A stretch of 64,000 nucleotides of DNA. It comes from an uncultured Lachnospiraceae bacterium (lineage in GTDB: Bacteria; Bacillota; Clostridia; Lachnospirales; Lachnospiraceae). The position numbers and the translations under genes are program-made. This document shows positions 26,772 to 34,368 of the stretch, piece by piece; position 1 is the stretch's first letter; every line of letters starts with the position of its first letter. The stretch is from contig CALWLT010000037.1 of the NCBI GenBank assembly GCA_944381615.1, positions 51,214-115,213 on the forward strand. Reading direction: 5' to 3'. A model generated the notes under the pieces. It worked only from the letters and a program-made list of their open reading frames with translations, was not told the DNA's origin and did no database searches.

Positions 26772-27156
26772 CGGCCGTCGCCTCCCTTCTTCCGTCTGCG
26801 CGCCGCATCCGGTTCTTCTTATGGGTATCTTTTATTGTAAAATATTTTCGCGCTTTTTTCAATAGCTTCATGAAAATCCGGCTTACCATAAAATTCCAGA
26901 AAAGCATCCCCGCAAATACGCCGGCCGTCGCATACCAGCGCCAGATCCCGTCGTTCTGCGCAAGCAGCAGAAGAAAGGTAAGCACGCCTGAAGCCAGCCA
27001 GTACGCCGCGTCCTCCATGCCTGTCCACCAGACGCCGTGCGGCACGAAAAAGCGGAACAGACGCAGCCCGTCATAGGCGGCCATGAGAAACAGGCCCAGC
27101 GCCGCGCTCTGCGCCAGCAGGCAGAGCTCCTCCCCGATCGTCCGGCTCATCTCCAT
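26713..27156 (-). CDS. yabQ: Spore cortex biosynthesis protein YabQ
   Basis: The 147-residue membrane protein has four hydrophobic segments within residues 1-100 (LGLFLMAAYDGLRLFRFF, DAAYWLASGVLTFLLLL, YATAGVFAGMLFWNFMV) and a basic cytosolic tail. The segment YDGLRLFR is typical of YabQ, which is needed for spore cortex formation in the forespore outer membrane. It is 9 bp downstream of yabP, with which it is expected to be cotranscribed under a mother-cell sigma factor. Confidence 0.88.
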   Translation of the reverse strand: MEMSRTIGEELCLLAQSAALGLFLMAAYDGLRLFRFFVPHGVWWTGMEDAAYWLASGVLTFLLLLAQNDGIWRWYATAGVFAGMLFWNFMVSRIFMKLLKKARKYFTIKDTHKKNRMRRADGRREATADGGRTGERTRTEKKAGKPE

Positions 27157-27165
27157 ATGCGCCCG

Positions 27166-27450
27166 TCAGCGGAACAGGCGGCCCAGGAGAGATTCCCCCG
27201 CCTTGCGCCCTCCGTCCCCGGCCGAGTAAGCCAGGCTGTCGATGGTCCCCTCCAGATCCACCTCCCCTTTTTCCAGCGTCAGGCGGCTCACATGAAGGCC
27301 TTTTCCCTTTATGGTCAGAAGGCCCATATCCGTGTCGAGGATCAGCTGATTTTCGTCAAAGGAAACCACGTCCTGAATCCCGGTAACGCTTCCCCTCGCG
27401 CGGTTGGATAGTTCCAGCCTGTGCGGCCTCCGGCTGATCTTTTCCTCCAT
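27166..27450 (-). CDS. yabP: Sporulation protein YabP
   Basis: The 94-residue protein matches the YabP/YqfC family: HRLELSNRARGSVTGIQDVVSFDENQ is followed by DTDMGLLTIKGKGLHVSRL and LEKGEVDLEGTIDSLAY. It is required for spore cortex and coat assembly. It precedes yabQ and has a GGGAGG RBS close to the ATG. Confidence 0.93.
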   Translation of the reverse strand: MEEKISRRPHRLELSNRARGSVTGIQDVVSFDENQLILDTDMGLLTIKGKGLHVSRLTLEKGEVDLEGTIDSLAYSAGDGGRKAGESLLGRLFR

Positions 27451-27521
27451 AAAAAAACCTCCCGCTATATCTAACTGCTGTTAAATATATTAGGAGGTTA
27501 TCCGCTTTATGAATGAAGCAT

Positions 27522-27761
27522 CTATAAATAACGGTACAGTTCCTTCGCGTCATCCTTGCGCACCGTCTCGGCCACATCCAGGACCTCCACCTTCACGGCA
27601 CGCTCGCCGAACTGGATCTCCAGGATATCTCCGGTCTTCACGCTCAGGGACGCCTTGGCCGGCCTGCCGTTTACCAGGACGCGTCCCGCGTCGCAGGCCT
27701 CATTGGCGACGGTTCTGCGCTTAATCAGGCGCGAAACCTTCAAAAACTTGTCAAGTCTCAT
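27522..27761 (-). CDS. rqcP: S4-domain RNA-binding protein RqcP (YabO/Hsp15 family)
   Basis: The 79-residue protein is a single S4 fold: MRLDKFLKVSRLIKRRTVA, then GRVLVNGRPAKASLSVKTGDILEI. RqcP binds the obstructed 50S subunit with RqcH and tRNA-Ala and supports C-terminal alanine tailing in ribosome quality control. It is 4 bp downstream of hup, at the same place as yabO in Bacillus. Confidence 0.93.
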   Translation of the reverse strand: MRLDKFLKVSRLIKRRTVANEACDAGRVLVNGRPAKASLSVKTGDILEIQFGERAVKVEVLDVAETVRKDDAKELYRYL

Positions 27762-27765
27762 AAAC

Positions 27766-28041
27766 TTATGCGTTTACCATGTCCTTTAATGCTTTTCCGG
27801 CTTTGAACTTCGGGGTTCTGGAAGCCGCGATCGGCATCGTCTCGCCGGTCTTGGGATTTCTTCCCTCTCTCGCCGCTCTCTCCGCTACCTCAAATGTGCC
27901 GAAGCCGACTAACTGGATCTTTCCGCCCTTTACTAATTCCTCGGAAACCGCGTCCGTGAAAGCCTTGATTGCCTTCTCCGCATCCTTCTTGGAAAGCTCT
28001 GCCTTCTCCGCTACAACCGCAATTAATTCTGTCTTATTCAT
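27766..28041 (-). CDS. hup: HU family DNA-binding protein
   Basis: The 91-residue nucleoid protein shows the complete HU pattern: MNKTELIAVVAEKAELSKKD, VQLVGFGTFEV-like strand (IQLVGFGTFEVAERA), the DNA-arm GRNPKTGETMPIAAS and the KFKAGKALKDMV end. ATG 28041 has AGGAGG 9 bp upstream, so the GTG two codons earlier is not used. A near-consensus promoter (28114-28142) drives it and probably rqcP. Confidence 0.96.
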   Translation of the reverse strand: MNKTELIAVVAEKAELSKKDAEKAIKAFTDAVSEELVKGGKIQLVGFGTFEVAERAAREGRNPKTGETMPIAASRTPKFKAGKALKDMVNA

Positions 28042-28113
28042 TGACACATTCCTCCTGTTATCTTCGCAAATCGTGTTCTCAGCGTTTTCACATGCCGGTA
28101 ATCTTACTTTACA

Positions 28114-28142
28114 TTTATATACATTTCTCCCTGCTTTGTCAA
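28114..28142 (-). promoter_or_regulatory. hup promoter
   Basis: Minus-strand consensus TTGACA (28142-28137), 17-bp spacer, TATAAA (28119-28114). The -35 box overlaps the last codon region of mazG. Confidence 0.88.
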
Positions 28143-28552
28143 GGTTTTTTGCGCTTTTCCACGGATTTTATGCGCTCCCACAGCTGCACCCCCTCCTCGG
28201 CCGAAGCGACCGTTTCGTCTCCGAAAACATGGGGATGGCGGCGTATCATTTTCCGGCATACGCCCCCGATTACGTCGTCCACCGTAAAAAATCCCTCCTC
28301 CTGCGCAATGCGGCTGTGAATCATGACCTGAAACAGCAAATCGCCCAGCTCCTCGCAGAGGTTCTCCATATCCCGGTTCTCAATCGCCCCGATGACCTCT
28401 CCCGCCTCCTCCGAAAGGCAGGGGATCAGGCTGTCGTGCGTCTGTTTCCGATCCCAGGGGCAGCCGCCCTCCGAGCGGAGAATGCGCGTGATCGCCGTCA
28501 GGTCTTCAAACGTGTATCGCTCCTTCTCTCTCAGTATCTCTTTTTCGTCCAT
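28139..28552 (-). CDS. mazG: MazG-family nucleoside triphosphate pyrophosphohydrolase, single domain
   Basis: The 137-residue all-alpha NTP pyrophosphatase has LRSEGGCPWDRKQTHDSL, the metal motif EEAGEVIGAIE, then NLCEELGDLLFQVMIHS and RRHPHVFGDETV. It is a single MazG unit, about half the length of double-domain E. coli MazG and without the N-terminal methyltransferase-like domain that YabN carries in Bacillus. It removes non-canonical or excess NTPs. Confidence 0.92.
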   Translation of the reverse strand: MDEKEILREKERYTFEDLTAITRILRSEGGCPWDRKQTHDSLIPCLSEEAGEVIGAIENRDMENLCEELGDLLFQVMIHSRIAQEEGFFTVDDVIGGVCRKMIRRHPHVFGDETVASAEEGVQLWERIKSVEKRKKP

Positions 28553-28677
28553 TTTTATTCTCTCCTTTTCCGGCCGCCGCCGCGGTATCTGTGCAACAGT
28601 ATACTACAAAAGCGGCGGCCGCGAAACGCCTTTTTCTTCATTCCGCGCGTCCTTTTTTCTTCCGTGCGCGCTCCTCT

Positions 28678-29247
28678 TCATTCCGTGCGCTTCTCTTCCG
28701 CGCTTTCCAGCAGTTCCCTTCTCCGCCCGCTCAGAAGCGCCCAGATCAGATCGTGCATCCAGCAGACGGTTTTCCGCAGCCGCAGATTTTCTTCCTTCTC
28801 ATTTTCCAGCTCCCGGCCCCGCTCCAGAAGGCGCATACAGATCCGTCCCGTCAGCTCGCAGAGATTTTCCTCCGCCACAAAGGCCGCCTCCTCCTGTTCT
28901 TCGCCGTCCGGACAGCATCCGCCCTGAATAAAACGGCAGATGCGCTCGAAAAATTCGCTGTTGGTCGGCCGCCGTTCCGGATCCGGCCCTCCGATGATCT
29001 CCTTTAAAATTCCATCGCTCTTTTTCCAGACGACCGTTACCACTGTCCGGATATTGCGCTCCACACGCCACGGCGTCGTATGGAAATGTCTTGCAATCTC
29101 CGGATAGAGCAGCTTCGTAACGGCGGTCAGCCGTTCCTTATCTTCCAGCACCAGGGTAATCCCGTATACAGTATACTGGAATCCGCAGTAGGTTTCTCCT
29201 GCGCCCATGCTGCGCAGGAGTCTCTTAATCATCCTTTCTTTTTCCAT
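28678..29247 (-). CDS. Orphan Spo0A C-terminal-domain (sigma-A/sigma-H type effector) DNA-binding protein
   Basis: The 189-residue protein carries the DNA-binding domain of sporulation master regulator Spo0A but no receiver domain. Diagnostic stretches are LLRSMGAGETYCGFQY, KLLYPEIARHFHTTPWRVERNIR (recognition helix with the RVERxIR motif) and the RPTNSEFFERI end. The remaining 80 residues form an acidic then helical tail with cysteines (CCPDGEE; LCELTGRICMRLL). It could bind 0A boxes without phosphorelay control. The ATG at 29247 (MEKERMIKRLL) has GGAGG upstream; the longer frame starts in AT-rich non-coding DNA. It neighbours the divergent alarmone synthetase operon. Confidence 0.82.
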   Translation of the reverse strand: MEKERMIKRLLRSMGAGETYCGFQYTVYGITLVLEDKERLTAVTKLLYPEIARHFHTTPWRVERNIRTVVTVVWKKSDGILKEIIGGPDPERRPTNSEFFERICRFIQGGCCPDGEEQEEAAFVAEENLCELTGRICMRLLERGRELENEKEENLRLRKTVCWMHDLIWALLSGRRRELLESAEEKRTE

Positions 29248-29743
29248 CTCTCCGACTCCTCCCAGACCGCCGGCGTGCAGAGATCTCCGGTTTTTCGATG
29301 CAGCCGTCGCACGCTGACGGGCGATTTTTATCCTAATTTGTAATATTATGGAAATCAATCAAATTCGCTCGCCGGATCACGTCGAAACCTTATCCGAAAA
29401 CGGTGCCTGTCCTTCGCTTTTGTCCTTTGGACAGAAAAACCCTTCTTATGAGTATTTTAATCCTTTTATATAAAGTATCTGTGTACTCCGTCCGCCCCGG
29501 CGCGTTGCTTTCGTCTATCTTTTTCATAAAGTTCATGAATTTTTTGTGAATTATGTGATTTATCTGTGAATTCCATTGCATTCCGCCGGTTTTTCCGGTA
29601 GCATCAGGATATCGGACGCCGCGCTTTCAGGCGGCGCGCCGGCCCGCCCGCCATGCAGACAGAATCCGGGCAAACAACAGCCGGGCCACCGGAATTCAGA
29701 CAGGCAGCCAAACAGCTGCGAACAGAAAAAAGGAGGAGCCGCC
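29248..29743. other. Divergent intergenic region between Spo0A-like gene and alarmone synthetase operon
   Basis: About 500 bp without a supported gene. It is AT-rich at 29330-29580 with three TGAATT copies (29537-29575), a small hairpin (TGTCC/GGACA) around 29425, and then a GC-rich hairpin near 29615-29640. It must hold divergent promoters, but I found no convincing -35/-10 pair on either strand. Confidence 0.5.
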
Positions 29744-30415
29744 TTGGACAGACAAAATGACGTTACCGACTGCGAGCGGGAATTTTATCAGGACAGCCTG
29801 CCGCTCCTTGCAGGGACTATCGCAGAGTTTCTCTCCTGCATCGAAGCCATCCGGGCCTACCGGAGGGAAACAGAGGGCCGCGACCCCGTCTGTGCCTGCA
29901 GCGCCCGCATCAAGAGCGCTGCCAGCATGCGGGAAAAGCTCCTGAAGCGCGGCCTTCCCCCCGACCGGGAGCACGCCCTCTCCGCCGTGTCCGACGCCGC
30001 CGGCGTGCGCCTCATCTGTCCCCTGACGGAGGACGTTTACCGCACGGCCGCCCTGATCCGGGAGATCCCCGGCGTATCCGTCGCCCGGGAAAAGGATTAC
30101 ATCGCCCATCCCAAGCCGAACGGCTACCGCAGCTACCATATGGTCCTCCATTTTCCGCTCCGCTTCCTGGGAGCGGCGGGCGCAGACAACCGCCTGTGGC
30201 TGGAGGTACAGCTTCGCACCATCGCCATGGACTGCTGGGCCAGCATTGAACACGAGCTCAAATACAAGAAAGAAATCGCAAACCCTGAACTGATGAGACG
30301 GGAGCTGAAGCGCTGCTCCGATGAGATCGCCTCCGCCGATCTCTCCCTCTCGACCCTGAAGGAACTGATTGAAGAAAAGGAGAACTGTTTTGAGACTTCT
30401 GATTGCCGACGATGA
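29744..30415 (+). CDS. Small alarmone synthetase (RelA/SpoT-domain GTP pyrophosphokinase)
   Basis: The 223-residue protein is a synthetase-only Rel/Spo homologue of the RelP/RelQ (YwaC/YjbM) class. It has RIKSAASMREKLLKRG, AVSDAAGVRLICPLTEDVYR (SDaAGvR), YIAHPKPNGYRSYHMVLHF (the GTP/ATP-binding Y-G-YRS-H core) and WLEVQLRTIAMDCWASIEHELKYK. It makes (p)ppGpp from ATP and GDP or GTP. The start is TTG at 29744 with AGGAGG 7-8 bp upstream. The gene overlaps the downstream response regulator by 26 bp, tying alarmone synthesis to a two-component system. Confidence 0.88.
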   Translation: MDRQNDVTDCEREFYQDSLPLLAGTIAEFLSCIEAIRAYRRETEGRDPVCACSARIKSAASMREKLLKRGLPPDREHALSAVSDAAGVRLICPLTEDVYRTAALIREIPGVSVAREKDYIAHPKPNGYRSYHMVLHFPLRFLGAAGADNRLWLEVQLRTIAMDCWASIEHELKYKKEIANPELMRRELKRCSDEIASADLSLSTLKELIEEKENCFETSDCRR

Positions 30416-31115
30416 GACCGACATGACCCGCGCGCTGCAGGTTCTTCTGGAACATGAACAGTATACCGCGGACACCGTATCCGACGGGGCGGCCGCCCTG
30501 GATCGCGCCCTGACCCGGGCGTACGACGGCCTAATCCTGGATATCATGATGCCGAAAATGGACGGGCTGACCGTCCTCTGCCGCCTGCGGGAAAACCGTG
30601 TGAAAACCCCCGTCCTCCTCCTGACCGCCAAAGGGCAGAGCGAGGATATCATTGCAGGCCTGGATCAGGGGGCCGACGATTACCTGGCCAAACCCTTTGA
30701 TCCCGGCGAATTTCTCGCCCGCGTCCGCGCCCTGACCCGGCGGGGCGCCGCCCAAAGCGTCCCCGTCCTGACAGCCGGCTCTCTGTGCTTTGACCGAGCC
30801 TCACAGGAATTAAGCTGCAACGGCGCCTGCGTCTGCCTGAACGGCCGGGAGGGCGCCCTGATGGAGCTTCTCCTCTGCCGGCAGGGACAGATCCTCTCAC
30901 CCGGACAGATCCTGGAACATATCTGGGGACGCAGAACCGATTCCGGCTGCGGGCAAACACCGGCCAAAGACGCAAAAACAAAGGAAGAGGAGGCGCAGCT
31001 TTTATGGACATACCTTTCTTATCTGCAAAAAAAGCTTTCCGCGATTGGCTCGGACGCCGCAATCGTGCGCAGAGCCGGCGGTATCATCCTGGATCCTGCC
31101 GCAGCCAGAGCTTAA
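30390..31115 (+). CDS. OmpR/PhoB-family response regulator
   Basis: The 241-residue protein has an N-terminal receiver (LRLLIADDETDM acidic pair; phospho-Asp in LILDIMMPKMDG; Thr in LLLTAKG; Lys in LAKPFDPGEF) and a C-terminal winged helix (RQGQILSPGQILEHIWG, then a long insert TDSGCGQTPAKDAKTKEEE before the recognition helix TYLSYLQKKLSAIG). The insert is longer than usual. The start is TTG at 30390 with AAGGAG 7 bp upstream. It overlaps the alarmone synthetase gene by 26 bp and the kinase gene by 112 bp. Confidence 0.9.
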   Translation: MRLLIADDETDMTRALQVLLEHEQYTADTVSDGAAALDRALTRAYDGLILDIMMPKMDGLTVLCRLRENRVKTPVLLLTAKGQSEDIIAGLDQGADDYLAKPFDPGEFLARVRALTRRGAAQSVPVLTAGSLCFDRASQELSCNGACVCLNGREGALMELLLCRQGQILSPGQILEHIWGRRTDSGCGQTPAKDAKTKEEEAQLLWTYLSYLQKKLSAIGSDAAIVRRAGGIILDPAAARA

Positions 31116-32413
31116 ACCGCCTGCGCCGGCGCTTTCTCTTCCTCGCCATGCTGTCCCTGACCGGCACGCTGCTGATCGTCGGCGCGGCGGTCAATCTCGC
31201 CAACTATCTGCGGATTACCGCCCGCATCGATTCCACGATCGACATTTTGTACCGCAACGGCGGAGATTTTCCCGCCGCCGGGCAGCCCGGCCAGCCCGAT
31301 CCGTCCGAAGGCTTTCAGATCCGCGAAGAAACGGCCTACGAGACGCGCTACTGCATCATCCGCATCGACCCGGACGCCCGGATCCTTTCTCTGGATCTCG
31401 ATCACATCGCCGCCCTCGACCGCGGGGATATCTTCGACATGACCGCCCGCCTGGCCGCCTCCGGCCGCAGCGCCGGCTACGAGGACTGCTACCGTTACCG
31501 TTTCTTTGAGGAGGAAAGCGGATCCACACTCGTGATCCTGGACTGCTTCCTCCAACTGGAAGCTTTTTACGCCGTGCTGCGGCTGACCGTGCTCATTTTC
31601 TTCTGCTGCCTTCTGATCGCTTTTTTTCCGCTACTGCTTCTCTCCGGCCGGGTCATCCGTCCCTTCGCCGTCAGCCAGGAACGGCAGAAACGTTTTATTA
31701 CCGACGCCTCCCATGAGCTGAGGACCCCGCTGGGCATCATTCTGGCCAACACCGGCGTCTCGGAGCTGATCCACGGCGCCGACGAGTGGAGCGAAAGCAC
31801 AAAAAATCAGGTAACCCGCATGAATTACCTGATTACCGAACTGATCGAGCTGGCCCGGACCGACGAGGCCTGCTTTGCCGGCCCGCCCGAAATCTTCTCC
31901 GCCAGCGCCCTGGCCGCCGAAGCGGCCAGAGATCTCGCCACGCTCGCCCAAACGCAGGGAAAACCGTTTTCCTGTCAGATTGATCCGGATCTCTTTGTCC
32001 GCGGATACCGGGAGCCGATCCGGCGGCTGTTTTCCGTCCTCATGGAAAACGCCGTCAAATACTGCGATCCCGGCGGCAGCGTTACCGTTGCCCTGCGAAA
32101 GAAACGCCGCCAGCTTCTTTTTACCGTCTCCAATCCCTGCCGGGATCTGGATCCGAAAACCCTTCCGCAGCTGTTTGACCGTTTTTACCGGGCCGACGGA
32201 TCGCGGGCGCGGGAAAGCGGCGGTTTCGGCATCGGCCTGTCGATTGCCCGTTCCACGGCAGAACGCCACCGCGGGCGGGTTTTCGCCTCCGCCCAAAACG
32301 GCGCCGTAACCTTCACGGCCATCCTTCCGCTCTGCACGCCGCCCCGATCCTTTTTTGCATCCCCGCCCGGTTCTTCTGTCCCGCCCGGCCCTTCTGCCCC
32401 GCCCGGCGAATGA
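31004..32413 (+). CDS. Sensor histidine kinase
   Basis: The 469-residue membrane kinase has two membrane spans (about residues 44-66 and 195-220) flanking an extracytoplasmic sensor of about 125 residues. The core follows: H-box FITDASHELRTPLGIIL, N-box SVLMENAVKYC, and G-box ESGGFGIGLSIAR. The C-terminus is a Pro/Ser tail (PPGSSVPPGPSAPPGE). The ATG at 31004 has a GGAGG RBS 10 bp upstream although it lies 112 bp inside the response regulator gene; the next ATG (31148) has no RBS and would cut the first membrane span. It is the cognate partner of the upstream regulator. Confidence 0.88.
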   Translation: MDIPFLSAKKAFRDWLGRRNRAQSRRYHPGSCRSQSLNRLRRRFLFLAMLSLTGTLLIVGAAVNLANYLRITARIDSTIDILYRNGGDFPAAGQPGQPDPSEGFQIREETAYETRYCIIRIDPDARILSLDLDHIAALDRGDIFDMTARLAASGRSAGYEDCYRYRFFEEESGSTLVILDCFLQLEAFYAVLRLTVLIFFCCLLIAFFPLLLLSGRVIRPFAVSQERQKRFITDASHELRTPLGIILANTGVSELIHGADEWSESTKNQVTRMNYLITELIELARTDEACFAGPPEIFSASALAAEAARDLATLAQTQGKPFSCQIDPDLFVRGYREPIRRLFSVLMENAVKYCDPGGSVTVALRKKRRQLLFTVSNPCRDLDPKTLPQLFDRFYRADGSRARESGGFGIGLSIARSTAERHRGRVFASAQNGAVTFTAILPLCTPPRSFFASPPGSSVPPGPSAPPGE

Positions 32414-32481
32414 CGCTCTAAAGCGTCCTGCCCCGCCCGACAAATCGCGCTTTCAAACGTCCTCCTCCGGCAGGAAGCCGC

Positions 32482-33030
32482 CTACCCTTCCATCTGACGT
32501 CCCAGGAACCCGGCCGCCGTCAGGGCCAGACGGATCTCCGCGTCGGCAAAGCGCATCCGCGCTTCGCGCCCCAGGATCGCCACCGCGCCGATGGCGTCTC
32601 CCTCGCAGATAATGGGCACCACGACCTGCGCCGTAACCCCTTCCGGCTCCTCCGCAATCAGGGGAATGAAGCTCTTCTCCCCGCGTGCCGCGCAGACCGT
32701 CATCCGCTCCGTGATCGCATGCTCCAGCTCCCGGCTGACCGGCTTTTGCAGATACTCTTTTTTCGGCCCGCCCGACACGGCGATGACCTGATCGCGGTCC
32801 ATGATGCAGACCATCAGCCCCGTAGACTGCGCCATCGCCTCCGCGTACTGCACGGCAAAGGCCGCCAGCTCTACCATCGGCGAATATTTCTTGAGGATGA
32901 TCTCCCCCTCCCGGTCCGTAAATATCTCCAGCGGCGTACCTTCCCGCAGGCGGAGGGTACGCCGGATCTCCTTCGGAATTACCACTCTCCCCAGATCATC
33001 GATTCTTCTTACAATTCCTGTCGCTTTCAT
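32482..33030 (-). CDS. spoVT: Stage V sporulation protein T
   Basis: The 182-residue AbrB-family regulator has the swapped-hairpin DNA-binding domain (MKATGIVRRIDDLGRVVIPKEIRRTL) and a GAF-like C-terminal domain (residues 55-180; EVTAQVVVPI-type strand VTAQVVVPIICEGDAIGAVAI). SpoVT tunes sigma-G-dependent forespore genes. In Bacillus it lies directly upstream of the yabM-yabN(mazG)-yabO block; here the alarmone synthetase/two-component operon and the Spo0A-like gene stand between. A GGAGGA RBS precedes the ATG. Confidence 0.95.
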   Translation of the reverse strand: MKATGIVRRIDDLGRVVIPKEIRRTLRLREGTPLEIFTDREGEIILKKYSPMVELAAFAVQYAEAMAQSTGLMVCIMDRDQVIAVSGGPKKEYLQKPVSRELEHAITERMTVCAARGEKSFIPLIAEEPEGVTAQVVVPIICEGDAIGAVAILGREARMRFADAEIRLALTAAGFLGRQMEG

Positions 33031-33188
33031 AAACGAATTCCTCCATCTTTACATTCTGACTTTTATCCTTCCAGCCGCCGGTACATGTATTATCTGTAAA
33101 ACGGGGGAATTTATACTTGCGCCGCCCTGTGCCGATTTCCAGAAGGTTTGTTCAAAATATTCAAAAAAAACTTTCATAAAGATCAAAA

Positions 33189-33249
33189 TTGCGTGATAAT
33201 GTATAGATAGATATAAAATTCAGCACATTTATCCCCTCTAATATGTGCT
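33189..33249 (+). promoter_or_regulatory. Promoter and inverted repeat upstream of the AraC-led operon
   Basis: TTGCGT (33189-33194), 17-bp spacer, TATAAA (33212-33217). The inverted repeat AGCACAT (33222-33228) / ATGTGCT (33243-33249) lies over the expected start site, as an operator or leader hairpin would. Confidence 0.6.
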
Positions 33250-33287
33250 AGTCTTTAGCTAAGAAGAATGGAAAGGAGCCAGTGCAC

Positions 33288-34067
33288 ATGGCTTTTATTT
33301 CAAGCTACACCTTCTATGCGCATGAAGGACTTCAGAAACACTCTCACCGTCACGGCCACATTATCCTGGTCCTGACACAGACCTTTTACATAAAATTCGC
33401 GGATAAGGAATATCTCCTGACGCCCCGCCAGATCGGCTTCGTTCCGCCGGGCGTCGTCCACGAATACGGCTGCACCGGGCAGGCGCTGACGCTGAATATT
33501 CCCGCGGAGATGATCAAGTCCGCCGACCTCTTCTTCCTCACGGAAAACTGCGTGATGGAGATCAGCGAAAAACTGGAACCTCTGGTCTCGCTGATCAAGC
33601 AGGAGGTGGAGGGCGGAAAGGCGCAGAGCGATTCGCTGCGCTATCTGTTTTATTATCTCTACGACAAATTCGCCGAGCAGTACCGCCTGCCGTCCCTGCA
33701 GTACATGCACGAAAACTATGCCGACGACATCCAGATCTCCCGGCTGGCCGCCATGGAGAATTACAACACCTCCTATTACACGAGCTGGTTCCGGAAAAAA
33801 TTTGGCTGCACGCCCAGCGATTACCTCAAGATGATCCGCATTGAAAAGGCCAAGGAAATCCTGGCCACCACCCGCTACCGGATCATTGACGTGGCCATGC
33901 AGGTCGGCTACACCAACTGCTCCTCGTTTACGCGGGCATTTCACGAAGTCGTGGGAACGACGCCCAGCCACTACCGGCAGGCGGATCTGGAGACCCGGGA
34001 CGAGATCAGCAGGCAGCAGTGGCGGGAGGAAACCAGTCAGCGAAGGAGGATCGCCGATGAGAATTGA
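33288..34067 (+). CDS. AraC-family transcriptional regulator
   Basis: The 259-residue regulator has an N-terminal cupin-type sensor (residues 1-150; HSHRHGHIILVL, PRQIGFVPPGVVHEYG) and a C-terminal double helix-turn-helix (IQISRLAAMENYNTSYYTSWFRKKFGCTPSDYLKMIRIEKA; IIDVAMQVGYTNCSSFTRAF given here in shortened form). It is the first gene of the dehydrogenase operon, overlapping the next gene by 11 bp, so it probably regulates that operon and itself. The ATG at 33288 has AAAGGAG 9 bp upstream. Confidence 0.9.
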   Translation: MAFISSYTFYAHEGLQKHSHRHGHIILVLTQTFYIKFADKEYLLTPRQIGFVPPGVVHEYGCTGQALTLNIPAEMIKSADLFFLTENCVMEISEKLEPLVSLIKQEVEGGKAQSDSLRYLFYYLYDKFAEQYRLPSLQYMHENYADDIQISRLAAMENYNTSYYTSWFRKKFGCTPSDYLKMIRIEKAKEILATTRYRIIDVAMQVGYTNCSSFTRAFHEVVGTTPSHYRQADLETRDEISRQQWREETSQRRRIADEN

Positions 34068-34368
34068 GGAACATCCCATTCTGGACTTCGACAGGGGAAC
34101 TCAGGTTACCTTCTATTTTAACGGAAAGCCTGTCGAGGGATATACGAACGAAACCATTGCCGCCGCGCTGCACGCGGCCGGAATCCGGGTGCTGGGGCAC
34201 AGCCCGGAGCTTCACAGGCCCCGCGGCCTGTTCTGTGCCATCGGAAACTGCTCGTCCTGTTTCATGACCGTGGACGGCGAGCCCAATGTCCGCGTCTGCG
34301 TCACGAAGGTAAGAGACGGCATGCGCGTAGAAGAACAGCACGGAAAGGGGGTTGTCCGCGTTGATTAA
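34057..34368 (+). CDS. (2Fe-2S) ferredoxin-type subunit of an amine/amino-acid dehydrogenase
   Basis: The 103-residue protein resembles the HcnA / sarcosine oxidase alpha N-terminal family: VTFYFNGKPVEGYTNETIAAAL, then GLFCAIGNCSSCFMTVDG and a fourth cysteine in VRVCVT, forming a plant-type 2Fe-2S site. It would pass electrons from the FAD subunits. It overlaps araC by 11 bp and the next gene by 8 bp, so translation is coupled. Confidence 0.85.
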   Translation: MRIEEHPILDFDRGTQVTFYFNGKPVEGYTNETIAAALHAAGIRVLGHSPELHRPRGLFCAIGNCSSCFMTVDGEPNVRVCVTKVRDGMRVEEQHGKGVVRVD

